A stretch of 64,000 nucleotides of DNA from Chitinophaga pinensis. GTDB taxonomy: Bacteria; Bacteroidota; Bacteroidia; Chitinophagales; Chitinophagaceae. The stretch covers positions 4,216,001-4,280,000 of the forward strand of contig LR632930.1 of the NCBI GenBank assembly GCA_902167325.1, read 5' to 3'. Positions 45,720-53,126 of the stretch are shown here, piece after piece. How positions within the stretch are numbered: the stretch's first letter is position 1; the number at the start of each line of letters is the position of its first letter. Made by a program: the position numbers and the translations under genes. The notes below the pieces were generated by a model that ran no database searches, was not told the DNA's origin, and saw only the letters and a program-made list of their open reading frames with translations.

Positions 45720-46314
45720 CTATGTGCAGCTGCTGCATATGGTTGAAGAGAAAGGGAAGGCCCTCTACGGACCCCATTACGCCATCCACGAGGCCGACCG
45801 TGCCCTTGTCATGAAGATCATCACCTATTTCACGGCAGACGAGGCCCTGGCACCTAAAGAAGGCATTATGCTGCACAAAGGGCTGCTCCTCTGCGGCCCC
45901 ATCGGCTGCGGTAAAAGCTCGCTGCTGAACATCATGCGCAGTCTGTCGGGGGACCCGAAGTCTTTCGGCATCGTATCCTGCCGCAACCTGGTGACGCATT
46001 TCAATGAACAGGGTTATGGGATGATACACCGCTACAGCAGTATGCCCGGCTCCCTCATTGCCGGTACCTATTGCTTTGATGATCTGGGCCTCGAACCCAA
46101 CGGCAGCTATTTCGCGAACAATTGCAACGTACTGGCAGAGATCCTTTTCAACCGTTACGAAGCCTTCGTGCACAAGGGCATCCTTACACATGTGACCACC
46201 AACCTGGGCCCGGCGGAGCTGGAAGCTACTTACGGCAACCGGCTCCGCAGCAGGATGCGGGAGATGTTTAACCTGCTGGCGTTCGACGAACAATCGCCCG
46301 ACAAGCGGCGGTAA
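45661..46314 (+). CDS. DnaC-like AAA+ ATPase (helicase loader)
   Basis: A 217-residue ATPase with Walker A GPIGCGKS (residues 79-86), Walker B CFDDLG (Asp140, Asp141) and an arginine-rich end (YGNRLRSRMREMFNLLAFDEQS) typical of DnaC/IstB-like loaders. It overlaps the upstream initiator-like gene by 59 bases, so the two are coupled translationally. In phages and plasmids such pairs recruit the host replicative helicase. It ends before a terminator and a convergent gene. Confidence 0.75.
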   Translation: MTHPTAGSTPDLQITQTRFDYVQLLHMVEEKGKALYGPHYAIHEADRALVMKIITYFTADEALAPKEGIMLHKGLLLCGPIGCGKSSLLNIMRSLSGDPKSFGIVSCRNLVTHFNEQGYGMIHRYSSMPGSLIAGTYCFDDLGLEPNGSYFANNCNVLAEILFNRYEAFVHKGILTHVTTNLGPAELEATYGNRLRSRMREMFNLLAFDEQSPDKRR

Positions 46315-46320
46315 CACACA

Positions 46321-46349
46321 AAAAAGGCCCCGGCATAACGCCGGGGCCT
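46321..46349 (-). terminator. Rho-independent terminator, mainly minus strand
   Basis: AGGCCCCGGC, loop of 5, GCCGGGGCCT: a perfect 10-bp stem with a T run on the minus strand, between the ATPase and the holin-like gene. Confidence 0.82.
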
Positions 46350-46374
46350 CTACTGGCCAGGGAGCCTGACAGGA

Positions 46375-46581
46375 TCATTCCTGTTCCACCGCAGTTTGAC
46401 TCACACCCGAAAGCACTGCACCTGCAAGGGCCATGTATCCCGCAATGGCGCTCACCGTTTCCGGGAGCGGGGCGGGCAGGCTCAGTACGGTGATGCCTAC
46501 GCCGGTGAGGAACAGTCCCCAGTTCCGCAGGGCCTGGAAAAACCGCGGAGTGGGGGATTTGATTCTTTCGAAAATGCTCAT
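46375..46581 (-). CDS. Small membrane protein, holin-like
   Basis: A 68-residue protein with two hydrophobic stretches: WGLFLTGVGITVLSLP (~20-35) and AIAGYMALAGAVLSGVSQT (~45-63). A charged start (MSIFERIKSPTPRFFQALRN) precedes them. Size and topology resemble small holins, but the family is not certain. It is downstream of and on the same strand as the YKRK protein gene, separated by 45 bases, so they probably form one operon. Confidence 0.5.
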   Translation of the reverse strand: MSIFERIKSPTPRFFQALRNWGLFLTGVGITVLSLPAPLPETVSAIAGYMALAGAVLSGVSQTAVEQE

Positions 46582-46626
46582 TGTAAAACCGTTTTAAAGA
46601 TGAAACAAAAAACAATTCAAAATCCG

Positions 46627-47385
46627 TCAGGCAGCCTTGTTCACCGCAACCATAGACATGGCGTTGAACTGTCCCGAGCTGAGGCCATAGAACCTTCCGT
46701 TCACCTCCTGCACAAACTCGATGCACAGCGCCAGGAAGAGTGGATGGGCGCTGTTGGGCGGCAAGTCTATCACGAAGTTCACGGGAGGCATTTCCTGTCC
46801 GGTGATGGGCATTTCACCAGAGGAAGTCAGCGCATGTACGCTGGAGCCATTGTCGAAATTTACCTCCGCACCGATGGCGGTGAGGATGTAATGGGTGGCA
46901 CCGGTTGGCGTAGCCAGGTACTTTTCCGGTACGAAGGCCGGTATAGTCACTGTGGCAGCGCCGGAAACCCGGTCGATGGCGGCCGTAACAGCAGCGTAGA
47001 GCGTGGTGCTGAGGGGGCTGTTGGCGTTGAATTCAAAGCCTTTGAAGAAGCCCAGTTCCCCTTCGGGCACGGTACGCGCGCCTCTGTTGTTGAGGGTATC
47101 GGTTTTGATGACCCTGTTAAAGAGGCTGGCCAAACGGTTGCCCACCTGACTGTCTGCCACCTGGATGAGGACCGAATTGAGCGCATTGCGGAGCAGTTTT
47201 CCGGCGGCCGCGGCTCTCCCGAATTCATGCCCGTTTTCACGGGTGCGGATAAAAGCAGGGTCGTTCTGGATGCGTTTTGGGTCTACGCCACCTTTGGCAC
47301 GCATACCGTAGCCATTTTTTCTTTTGTAGAAGGTGACGTTTCCGGTAGTACCTCTTACGGTAATGATACCTGTTTGAGAAGGCAT
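46627..47385 (-). CDS. Conserved Bacteroidota protein of unknown function, paralogue of 19116-19880
   Basis: A 252-residue protein starting MPSQTGIITVRGTTGN; I recall this N-terminal type (fold start, then YKxKxGY) as frequent in Bacteroidota hypotheticals. Its first half aligns with the protein at 19116: GTTGNVTFYKRKNGYGMR, FIRTRENGHEFGRAAAAGKLLRNA, VGNRLASLF, FFKGFEFN (in parts). The second half is Gly/Ser/Thr-rich beta (VTIPAFVPEKYLATPTGATHY) and ends with a VxLPPNSAHP-like segment. The function is unknown; the holin-like neighbour and the O/P pair suggest a phage-derived or mobile context. Confidence 0.6.
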   Translation of the reverse strand: MPSQTGIITVRGTTGNVTFYKRKNGYGMRAKGGVDPKRIQNDPAFIRTRENGHEFGRAAAAGKLLRNALNSVLIQVADSQVGNRLASLFNRVIKTDTLNNRGARTVPEGELGFFKGFEFNANSPLSTTLYAAVTAAIDRVSGAATVTIPAFVPEKYLATPTGATHYILTAIGAEVNFDNGSSVHALTSSGEMPITGQEMPPVNFVIDLPPNSAHPLFLALCIEFVQEVNGRFYGLSSGQFNAMSMVAVNKAA

Positions 47386-47518
47386 GTTTTTAAATTTTCA
47401 ATGATTAAACAAAGGGGGCCTTTACATCGCCAGACCCTTGAGGCGTTTGCACTGATCAGTGACTGGTTTGTAATTACCCTTCGAAACTACCGGACCCGCA
47501 AAACCCACACAAACAACC

Positions 47519-47544
47519 TTGCCGGTTTTGCCGGACTTTGCCGG
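47519..47544. repeat. Three TTGCCGG direct repeats, helically phased
   Basis: TTGCCGG occurs at 47519-47525, 47528-47534 and 47538-47544, that is 9 and 10 bases apart, just upstream of the HTH gene at 47569 and in the divergent gap with the YKRK gene. They may be operator or iteron sites. Confidence 0.6.
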
Positions 47545-47568
47545 AATTATGTAATTAATCCACATTTT

Positions 47569-47778
47569 ATGGATCGTTTATTCCCAGAAAGGATCGTCAT
47601 TTATCCGCGGGATGTAGAAATTCTGCTATCAAAATGCGAGCGTTCTGCGCAGGATTTCCTGCGGCAGATAAGAGTAGCGCTGAATAAGCCACCGGGTTCA
47701 TTTGTAACGGTGAGGGAGTTTTGCTTCATCACCGGGATGGACGAAGACGAAGTGCGCGAACAGTTGCGGAAGGGGTGA
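47569..47778 (+). CDS. Small HTH-like protein
   Basis: A 69-residue protein: RIVIYPRDVEILLSKCERSAQDFLRQIRVALN, then SFVTVREFCFITGMDEDEVREQL (in parts), with the pattern of two short helix pairs. I recall such small Bacteroidota proteins (TPRDV..., EEF...TG) and treat it as a probable DNA-binding protein. It diverges from the YKRK operon and sits just after the TTGCCGG repeats, so it may bind them. A longer open frame exists on this strand, but its upstream part runs antisense to the YKRK gene and is not used. Confidence 0.55.
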   Translation: MDRLFPERIVIYPRDVEILLSKCERSAQDFLRQIRVALNKPPGSFVTVREFCFITGMDEDEVREQLRKG

Positions 47779-48027
47779 GGTTGAAGCCATATCCCTTCAC
47801 GTTTCCTGTAGGTTTGAAGCACTGTTACTTCACATATACTTCAGGTATACAGCACAGATGGTGTACTGAAAGAGTAGGTTTTTAGGATATGGATAATTTT
47901 GTTGGGGTCCGGTTTCTACCGGGGCCATTTTATACCCCTTGTTTAATGAATGGACGTTTTTGCAGGTAGCCCTTTTTGTAGATTACTCGTTTTAAAGGCG
48001 GGATTATTAAAGTAAAAAACCAATGCT

Positions 48028-48207
48028 ATGACTAAAAAAAAGATTACTGAAACAAAGCCGGTGACGCAGGATATATTAATGGGAGCTAGTGAGATGGAAC
48101 GATTGCTGAGAGAAATTTATCGTTCTGATGAGGAGAAGTTTTTGTCGCTTCTCGGGAGTATTAAATTGAGTAACACATTAAAAAAGATGAAAGTAACACA
48201 CAAATAA
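48028..48207 (+). CDS. Small protein preceding the nucleotidyltransferase
   Basis: A 59-residue basic and helical protein (MERLLREIYRSDEEKFLSLL, SIKLSNTLKKMK). It ends 6 bases before the nucleotidyltransferase start, so the pair is probably co-transcribed. The order, small partner first then nucleotidyltransferase, is like a toxin-antitoxin unit, but the protein is not recognised. Confidence 0.55.
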   Translation: MTKKKITETKPVTQDILMGASEMERLLREIYRSDEEKFLSLLGSIKLSNTLKKMKVTHK

Positions 48208-48213
48208 AGCATT

Positions 48214-48708
48214 ATGGATATACTGTATGATGAGATACTGAATTTCTGGAAGGTATTGGAGAAACACAATGTTCGCTACATTATGACAGGCGGTTTTGCC
48301 ACACGTTTTCATGGCTATAACCGGCTTACAGATGAGCTGGATTTTTGGGTGGAGAATACCCCGGCTAATCGTGCAAAACTTTTAGAGGCATTAGTTGAAA
48401 TTGAATTTAAAGAGGATGCATTTTCTTCAGGGATTATGGGGTTTCTTGCCGTATGTATACCCTTTAGGTTGAAATGCGGTGTTGTATTGAAAGTTATGTC
48501 TAAGATCCTGGGATTGGAAGGCATCACTTTTAAAGAATGTCTGGAAATGGCTTCCATTGCGGAGATACAAACAGTGAAGGTGCCTTTCCTGCATATCGAT
48601 CACCTCATCCTGAGTAAAAAAGGAATGGAGCGCTCCAAAGACAAGGTGGACGTGATTTATCTGAAGAAGATCAGGAAGTTAAGAAAACGAAGTAAGCTGG
48701 CTAATTGA
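48214..48708 (+). CDS. Nucleotidyltransferase-fold protein (DUF6036/AbiEii-like)
   Basis: A 164-residue protein with a GG-x-AT-RFHGYNRLTDELDFWV core: a TGG loop followed by an acidic D-E-L-D in the position of the D-x-D metal site, as in nucleotidyltransferases of the AbiEii/DUF6036 group. The tail is basic (KKIRKLRKRSK). Many relatives are toxins that add nucleotides to tRNA or to their antitoxin. With the 59-residue neighbour it could form such a system; this is inference. Confidence 0.65.
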   Translation: MDILYDEILNFWKVLEKHNVRYIMTGGFATRFHGYNRLTDELDFWVENTPANRAKLLEALVEIEFKEDAFSSGIMGFLAVCIPFRLKCGVVLKVMSKILGLEGITFKECLEMASIAEIQTVKVPFLHIDHLILSKKGMERSKDKVDVIYLKKIRKLRKRSKLAN

Positions 48709-48747
48709 TTTTTTAGAATTGGTGAATAAAAACACATACTATGAAAG

Positions 48748-48775
48748 AGGGCCTCATTTATTGAGGCCCTAATTT
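48748..48775. terminator. Terminator hairpin
   Basis: AGGGCCTCA, loop TTTAT, TGAGGCCCT: a perfect 9-bp stem followed by AATTTATT, after the nucleotidyltransferase. Confidence 0.65.
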
Positions 48776-48776
48776 A

Positions 48777-48784
48777 TTGGAAGA
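48777..48784. repeat. Target-site duplication, left copy
   Basis: TTGGAAGA directly before the IS256 element; the same 8 bases recur at 50122-50129. Confidence 0.85.
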
Positions 48785-48814
48785 GACACTATAACAAAAA
48801 CTGTGTAAACATAG

Positions 48815-48847
48815 AAAATCGGAGTTCGTAAGAGCTCCGATTTTTTT
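48815..48847 (+). terminator. Terminator inside the left end of the IS
   Basis: AAAATCGGAG pairs with CTCCGATTTT around a short GTAA-containing loop, followed by TTTTTTT. It lies 23 bases before the transposase ATG and would stop outside transcription from entering it. Confidence 0.75.
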
Positions 48848-48870
48848 ACTTTTAAACTTTACACAGAATA

Positions 48871-50067
48871 ATGAAAGCAGAGGATTTTTTATCAGACGAT
48901 TTTTTGAAGCAATTTAAGACCGGCGAGCAACTTAATGACTTCCTGGGCAAGATCCAGAAAAGGGCTATTGAAAAGATGCTTGAAGGCGAGCTGGACGGAC
49001 ATTTAGGGTATGGAAAGAATGAGCAGGCGGACACATCTAATGCCCGTAATGGGTATGGAAAGAAGAAGATTAAGACCAGCTACGGGGAGTCAGAGATCAA
49101 GGTGCCGCGTGACCGGGACGCCAGTTTTAACCCAATGATAGTTCCCAAGCGGGAAAGTATGGTGGAAGGAATCGAGGAGGTGATTGTGTCTTTATATGCC
49201 AAAGGCATGAGTGTAAGCGATATTGAAGATCAGATTAAGGATGTCTACAAGTTCGAGGTATCCACAGCGACTATCAGCCGGATCACCTCCCGGGTAGCTG
49301 AGGATATCGTAGCCTGGCAGAATCGCCCATTGGAGCCCGTTTACCTGATCGTTTGGATGGACGGAATCGTATTCAAGGTGCGGGAAAACAGTAAAGTAAT
49401 CAATAAGACGATTTATATAGCCGTAGGCCTGCGTAAAGACGGTTATAAGGAAGTTTTAGGGATGTGGCTGGGCAAGAATGAGTCAGCGGCTTACTGGATG
49501 ACTGTATTAACCGATATGAAGGCTCGGGGGGTGGAGGATATCCTGATTACAGCAACTGACAACCTTAATGGCTTTACCCAGACTATCCGGGCCGTATTTC
49601 CCCAATCTTCCACCCAAATCTGTGTAGTTCACCAAATCCGCAATAGCTGCCGCTATGTGGTCTGGAAAGACAAAAAGGCGTTTACCCAAGATATGAGGGA
49701 TATTTATGCGGCGCCTACCCGCCAGGCGGCTGAGGCTGCTCTGGAGAGCTTTGAAGGGAAATGGGGCAGCAAATACGGGTATGCTATCAAAAGCTGGAAG
49801 GAAAACTGGGAAGAACTAACCGTTTTCTTCGACTTCCCCATTGAGATCCGTCAAATCATTTATACGACTAATCTGATCGAAAACCTTAATGGGAAGATTA
49901 GGAAATACACCAAGAACAAGCTTTCTTTCCCCACGGATGACGCAGTGCTCAAGTCCGTTTATCTGGCGCTAAGGGAGGTGACAAAGAAATGGACTATGCC
50001 TATTAGGAACTGGGGCGTTGTCCTCCATCAGTTTTTAACTATTTTTGAAAATAGAATCAAGTTATAG
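48871..50067 (+). CDS. IS256-family transposase
   Basis: A 398-residue DDE transposase with the usual Mutator-type layout: N-terminal [10 protein letters not shown]...[26 protein letters not shown], then a [16 protein letters not shown] block (first Asp), an [19 protein letters not shown] block (second Asp) and a [18 protein letters not shown] block (Glu). It moves the element by cut-and-paste or copy-paste. The frame is intact and full length, so the copy is probably active. Confidence 0.95.
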   Translation: MKAEDFLSDDFLKQFKTGEQLNDFLGKIQKRAIEKMLEGELDGHLGYGKNEQADTSNARNGYGKKKIKTSYGESEIKVPRDRDASFNPMIVPKRESMVEGIEEVIVSLYAKGMSVSDIEDQIKDVYKFEVSTATISRITSRVAEDIVAWQNRPLEPVYLIVWMDGIVFKVRENSKVINKTIYIAVGLRKDGYKEVLGMWLGKNESAAYWMTVLTDMKARGVEDILITATDNLNGFTQTIRAVFPQSSTQICVVHQIRNSCRYVVWKDKKAFTQDMRDIYAAPTRQAAEAALESFEGKWGSKYGYAIKSWKENWEELTVFFDFPIEIRQIIYTTNLIENLNGKIRKYTKNKLSFPTDDAVLKSVYLALREVTKKWTMPIRNWGVVLHQFLTIFENRIKL

Positions 50068-50121
50068 GTACAAATACGAAACTCCGATTTTTGAAACTTA
50101 CACAGTTAATGAGATAGTGCC

Positions 50122-50129
50122 TTGGAAGA
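50122..50129. repeat. Target-site duplication, right copy
   Basis: TTGGAAGA directly after the IS256 element, matching 48777-48784. Confidence 0.85.
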
Positions 50130-50214
50130 GTTCCTATATGTATTTTTTCCTTACTAGATCATCAATGGTGAAATTTATATATCCTTGCTTAAGTACAAAT
50201 TAAAAAAGTAATTG

Positions 50215-51099
50215 TCAAATAACTGAGCTTAGTACGATGTTCTCGCTCCTCGTTCGACCTATTATCAAAGGTTCAGGGAGTGATAAATTCTTTGAATGTG
50301 TTAGAAGCTCGCTGCCATTTTTCACTTCATGCGCAGTATAGCATAAATCAAATGAGTATAATTCATACTCACTATATAATTTTTTAATTTCTAATACATT
50401 ATCATAGGAAAGCAACCATTTGTATGGATGCTTTTTCATTAAGAAATTTGCTAATTCCACATGACTTTCATGCTTATAATAATCAAGATACAATGCCTTT
50501 CCTTGTTTATAGTATGGCGGATCAAGGTAAATTAAAGCATTTTTCGTTCTAATGTTTTTGAGAAACTCTAAGGCATCTAAGTTACTTACTGCAATTCGAT
50601 CTTTTAATTTGTATATTTTCCTAACCTTATCCAATAGAAATTCCTTGTTGAATCTACAATCTATCTTATAGTTTGCCGATGCTTGTCCTTCTTCTGTTTG
50701 ACCTCCAATTGGTCCTGCAGCTAATATACCGGACCGATTTGTTCTCGATAAAAAAAAAGTTGCAAAGGCGAGATCAAAAGACGGTTCAATTGCCCCCTTA
50801 AATATTCTCCTTTGAATTTGCCATTCTCTTAGGTTAACAACTGTTTCTTTTATTTTAGAAATGAATTTATCATTCTCATTCAGCAAGTAAAACCAGAAGG
50901 AATATATACCAATTGATGCATCATTAATTGCAATTCGGTCAACAGCGTTATCTAATAACAAGTTAATTGCCGCCCCTGCACCACCAGCATAAGGTTCTGC
51001 ATACAGGCTTTTTTTCATTCCATTAAGCACTAATACGTCCTTAATAAATGAAGTCATCAAGGATTTTCCTCCTGGATACCTAAGTGGTGTATTATTCAT
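50215..51099 (-). CDS. D12-class N6-adenine DNA methyltransferase (Dam-like)
   Basis: A 294-residue methyltransferase of the Dam/D12 class: PLRYPGGKSLMTSFI at the start, the SAM-binding motif I AEPYAGGAGAAI (residues 34-45), an FFLSRTNRSGI block, and the catalytic motif IV DPPYY (193-196). It would methylate adenine in a short DNA site. It starts one base after the stop of the AAA-TOPRIM ATPase, so the two are tightly coupled. Composition is clearly AT-richer than the chromosome around it. No restriction endonuclease gene is next to it other than the TOPRIM ATPase. Confidence 0.9.
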   Translation of the reverse strand: MNNTPLRYPGGKSLMTSFIKDVLVLNGMKKSLYAEPYAGGAGAAINLLLDNAVDRIAINDASIGIYSFWFYLLNENDKFISKIKETVVNLREWQIQRRIFKGAIEPSFDLAFATFFLSRTNRSGILAAGPIGGQTEEGQASANYKIDCRFNKEFLLDKVRKIYKLKDRIAVSNLDALEFLKNIRTKNALIYLDPPYYKQGKALYLDYYKHESHVELANFLMKKHPYKWLLSYDNVLEIKKLYSEYELYSFDLCYTAHEVKNGSELLTHSKNLSLPEPLIIGRTRSENIVLSSVI

Positions 51100-52668
51100 T
51101 TATGATACTTGTTCCAAATCGTTAAAAACAGCAAATTTATTGTATGTCTCAGAATATTCATCAATAAACTTATCAACTATATCACTATTTGCTTGCATCC
51201 AAGGATCAATGACTTTATATCCATTGTGCCCCCAATATTCAAGTTGATTATTGAACCATTCTTTGGCTTTAACTCTATCAGCATCGATTTCATCAAGATC
51301 ATAGCCTTTAAAGCAAAACTGTTTACTATAATTCGTATCAATTTTGGTCCATATAGGTGAATTATCATCCAATTCGTATAGATATTTTGCTAAAGCACGC
51401 TCAGGAGAGACCTTGCCAGGTAGAAGTATTATGTTGTTTAGTTTCCTTACTTTTCTCATTGAAGAACTATCAGTTCTAACATCACCATCTACAATCACAA
51501 GTCCTTGTGGAAATTCAAATGCTGGGATTTTCTGTTGTACGAGTGATATTAGCAATGCACAGGAAAATGTACCCTCAAAGAACTTCAAACTTGTAGCTTT
51601 TCCTTTTAATATTCCTTTCGCAAAAATTTCAGTCTCTTTATCTTCACAATAAACTAATAACTTCTTTATCGCTTTTTTTGCAACTGTAACATTTAGTTTA
51701 TGAACAATTGAATTGTAACTAACATCTTGTAGAATTTTCACTTTTGCGTTTCGTTTCTCGAGGAAAACAACTTTAATCTGATCTTTTGTTGCGGGCTTTT
51801 GAATATTTTCTTCCTGAAGTCCACATGCTTTCTCTAAAATAGTTAGTGAATGAGTAGTAAATATTATCTGAATTTTAAACTTTGCAGCAAATGTACGCAA
51901 TGCAAGTAGTAATTCTAGTTGAGAGGCAGGATATAAAGTAGCATCAAGTTCATCAATTGCTAAAATCCCCCCTTTATAATCATTAGGGAAATCTTCCATT
52001 AATCTCTTAAATGAAAGAACAGCAAGTAAGATTTTACCAATATTGTCTTGACCGGCTGAATTTTGGCACCAGTCATAATGGTTTGTATTTATTCCAACTG
52101 TCGTTTTACTTGGACTTTCTAAAAAATTACTGCCTTGAATATTGTCAAGTGAGATAAGAATTTTCTTATGCCATTTTTGAAAAAAATCTATATCCTGTGG
52201 ATTTAATTTCTGTGACTTACTTTCTTTAAGTTTATCATCTTCGCCAATTGGCAATAAGCGTTGCAAACTAAGATAAATAACAGGCAATTGTATATATCCA
52301 GATCCCGCAGATCTATCACCCTTCTTCCAAAAACGAACATTTGTACCCCTAGGAATACTTTCTACAATAAATGGCTCCTCTAATTGATTTAAATGAAGTG
52401 TCCATTCATGTTCTTTCGGTTTATCAAATTTTTCGGACAACTTAAATTTTTCACCGAATGCCGATTTGAAATTCCCGCCAGAAAGGGGCTTCACTTTTAG
52501 CATTGGATTTGCGGAATCAGTAATCGTGAATGGCTGGGTTAATATCCCCAAAATCGTAGTTTTCTGAGTTCCATTTTGTCCAGCTATTACAGTAATCTGG
52601 CTTCCTAAATCAAGTTCAACATCTTCAAATCCACGAAATCTTTTGATTTCAGAACGTTGTATGATCAT
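51100..52668 (-). CDS. AAA ATPase with C-terminal TOPRIM (OLD-like)
   Basis: A 522-residue protein. An ABC/SMC-like N-terminal ATPase opens with IKRFRGFEDVELDLG and a Walker A AGQNGTQKTT (residues 29-38) in which the usual second Gly of GxxGxGKT is Gln. It also has a Walker B-like GILAIDELDA (234-243) and a TTHSLT switch (271-276). The C-terminal half carries a TOPRIM-like VYCEDKETE (Glu342) and VIVDGD (Asp394, Asp396), as in OLD-family nucleases. Such proteins cut DNA or block phage. With the methyltransferase and XRE regulator it forms a restriction-modification-like operon. Confidence 0.8.
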   Translation of the reverse strand: MIIQRSEIKRFRGFEDVELDLGSQITVIAGQNGTQKTTILGILTQPFTITDSANPMLKVKPLSGGNFKSAFGEKFKLSEKFDKPKEHEWTLHLNQLEEPFIVESIPRGTNVRFWKKGDRSAGSGYIQLPVIYLSLQRLLPIGEDDKLKESKSQKLNPQDIDFFQKWHKKILISLDNIQGSNFLESPSKTTVGINTNHYDWCQNSAGQDNIGKILLAVLSFKRLMEDFPNDYKGGILAIDELDATLYPASQLELLLALRTFAAKFKIQIIFTTHSLTILEKACGLQEENIQKPATKDQIKVVFLEKRNAKVKILQDVSYNSIVHKLNVTVAKKAIKKLLVYCEDKETEIFAKGILKGKATSLKFFEGTFSCALLISLVQQKIPAFEFPQGLVIVDGDVRTDSSSMRKVRKLNNIILLPGKVSPERALAKYLYELDDNSPIWTKIDTNYSKQFCFKGYDLDEIDADRVKAKEWFNNQLEYWGHNGYKVIDPWMQANSDIVDKFIDEYSETYNKFAVFNDLEQVS

Positions 52669-52716
52669 AGCATTTGATGGGTTTGTACTTAAATATTCTA
52701 TTATACCACAAATACA

Positions 52717-52730
52717 ACGAATGTATTCGT
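52717..52730. promoter_or_regulatory. ACGAAT-GT-ATTCGT palindrome, candidate operator
   Basis: Perfect 6-base arms with a 2-base spacer, ~50 bases upstream of the ATPase start, in the gap below the XRE gene. On the minus strand it lies between a TTTG and a TGTATTTG (near-match to the -7 consensus). Confidence 0.5.
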
Positions 52731-52766
52731 CAAAACTAAGTTCATCAATATGATAGGTCTATTTTT

Positions 52767-52991
52767 TTAATAATCCACTAAATCTTTCACCTTAACGTCC
52801 AGACCAATGGATAGTTTATATAATGTAGTGTATGCCAAGTTTATTTCTCCTCTTTCAATTTTACCAATATCACTAGTATCAACCCCACTGTGAATAGAGG
52901 CATCTTCTAGTGTTAATCCTTTCGATTTGCGAATCGATCGAATATTTGCTCCTAACTTCTTTAATATCTCCTTTTCATTGAATTTTTCCAT
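52767..52991 (-). CDS. Small XRE-family regulator (controller-protein-like)
   Basis: A 74-residue protein that is essentially one HTH_3 domain: ILKKLGANIRSIRKSKGLTLEDASIHSGVDTSDIGKIERGEINLAYTTLYKLSIGLDVKV (in parts). Size and position first in the operon resemble C (controller) proteins of restriction-modification systems, which bind upstream operators to time nuclease and methyltransferase expression. The palindrome at 52717 is a candidate site. Confidence 0.85.
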   Translation of the reverse strand: MEKFNEKEILKKLGANIRSIRKSKGLTLEDASIHSGVDTSDIGKIERGEINLAYTTLYKLSIGLDVKVKDLVDY

Positions 52992-53037
52992 TTCTAAAAA
53001 CTAAATACTAAAAATGGGCGAATTTCCTCAACTTTCT

Positions 53038-53055
53038 TTGGGGCTTACGCCCCAA
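53038..53055. terminator. Small GC hairpin, possible terminator
   Basis: TTGGGGC, loop TTAC, GCCCCAA: a perfect 7-bp stem followed by TTTAAAAA; short and isolated. Confidence 0.35.
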
Positions 53056-53126
53056 TTTAAAAATAATCCCCTATATTCGCTAATATTGCAGCCTTGCAAG
53101 AAATTAAGAGCTGCTTCTTTGATTCT

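Larger units (their letters stand above)
48785..50121 (+). mobile_element. Complete IS256-family insertion sequence
   Basis: A 1337-base element. Its ends are imperfect inverted repeats: the left reads GACACTAT...ACTGTGTAA...AAAATCGGAGTT and the right, reversed, GGCACTAT...ACTGTGTAA...AAAATCGGAGTT. It is flanked by an identical 8-base duplication (TTGGAAGA) and carries one intact transposase gene. All this suggests a relatively recent insertion. It lies exactly at the junction between the 43795-48708 block and the AT-rich island. Confidence 0.92.

Noticed and set aside
47519-47544. CRISPR array
   Set aside because: The repeats are only 7 bases with 2-3 base spacers and there are no cas genes.
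46396-47778. 460-codon plus-strand frame
   Set aside because: Most of it is antisense to the YKRK and holin-like genes; only its last 69 codons, from ATG 47569, look like a real protein.
47917-47933. GGTCCGG...CCGGGGCC hairpin before the small gene at 48028
   Set aside because: Imperfect pairing, no T run, and no link to a gene.
50215-52991. Calling the operon a PARIS system
   Set aside because: PARIS lacks a Dam-like methyltransferase, and I cannot verify that the TOPRIM part is of the DUF4435 type.
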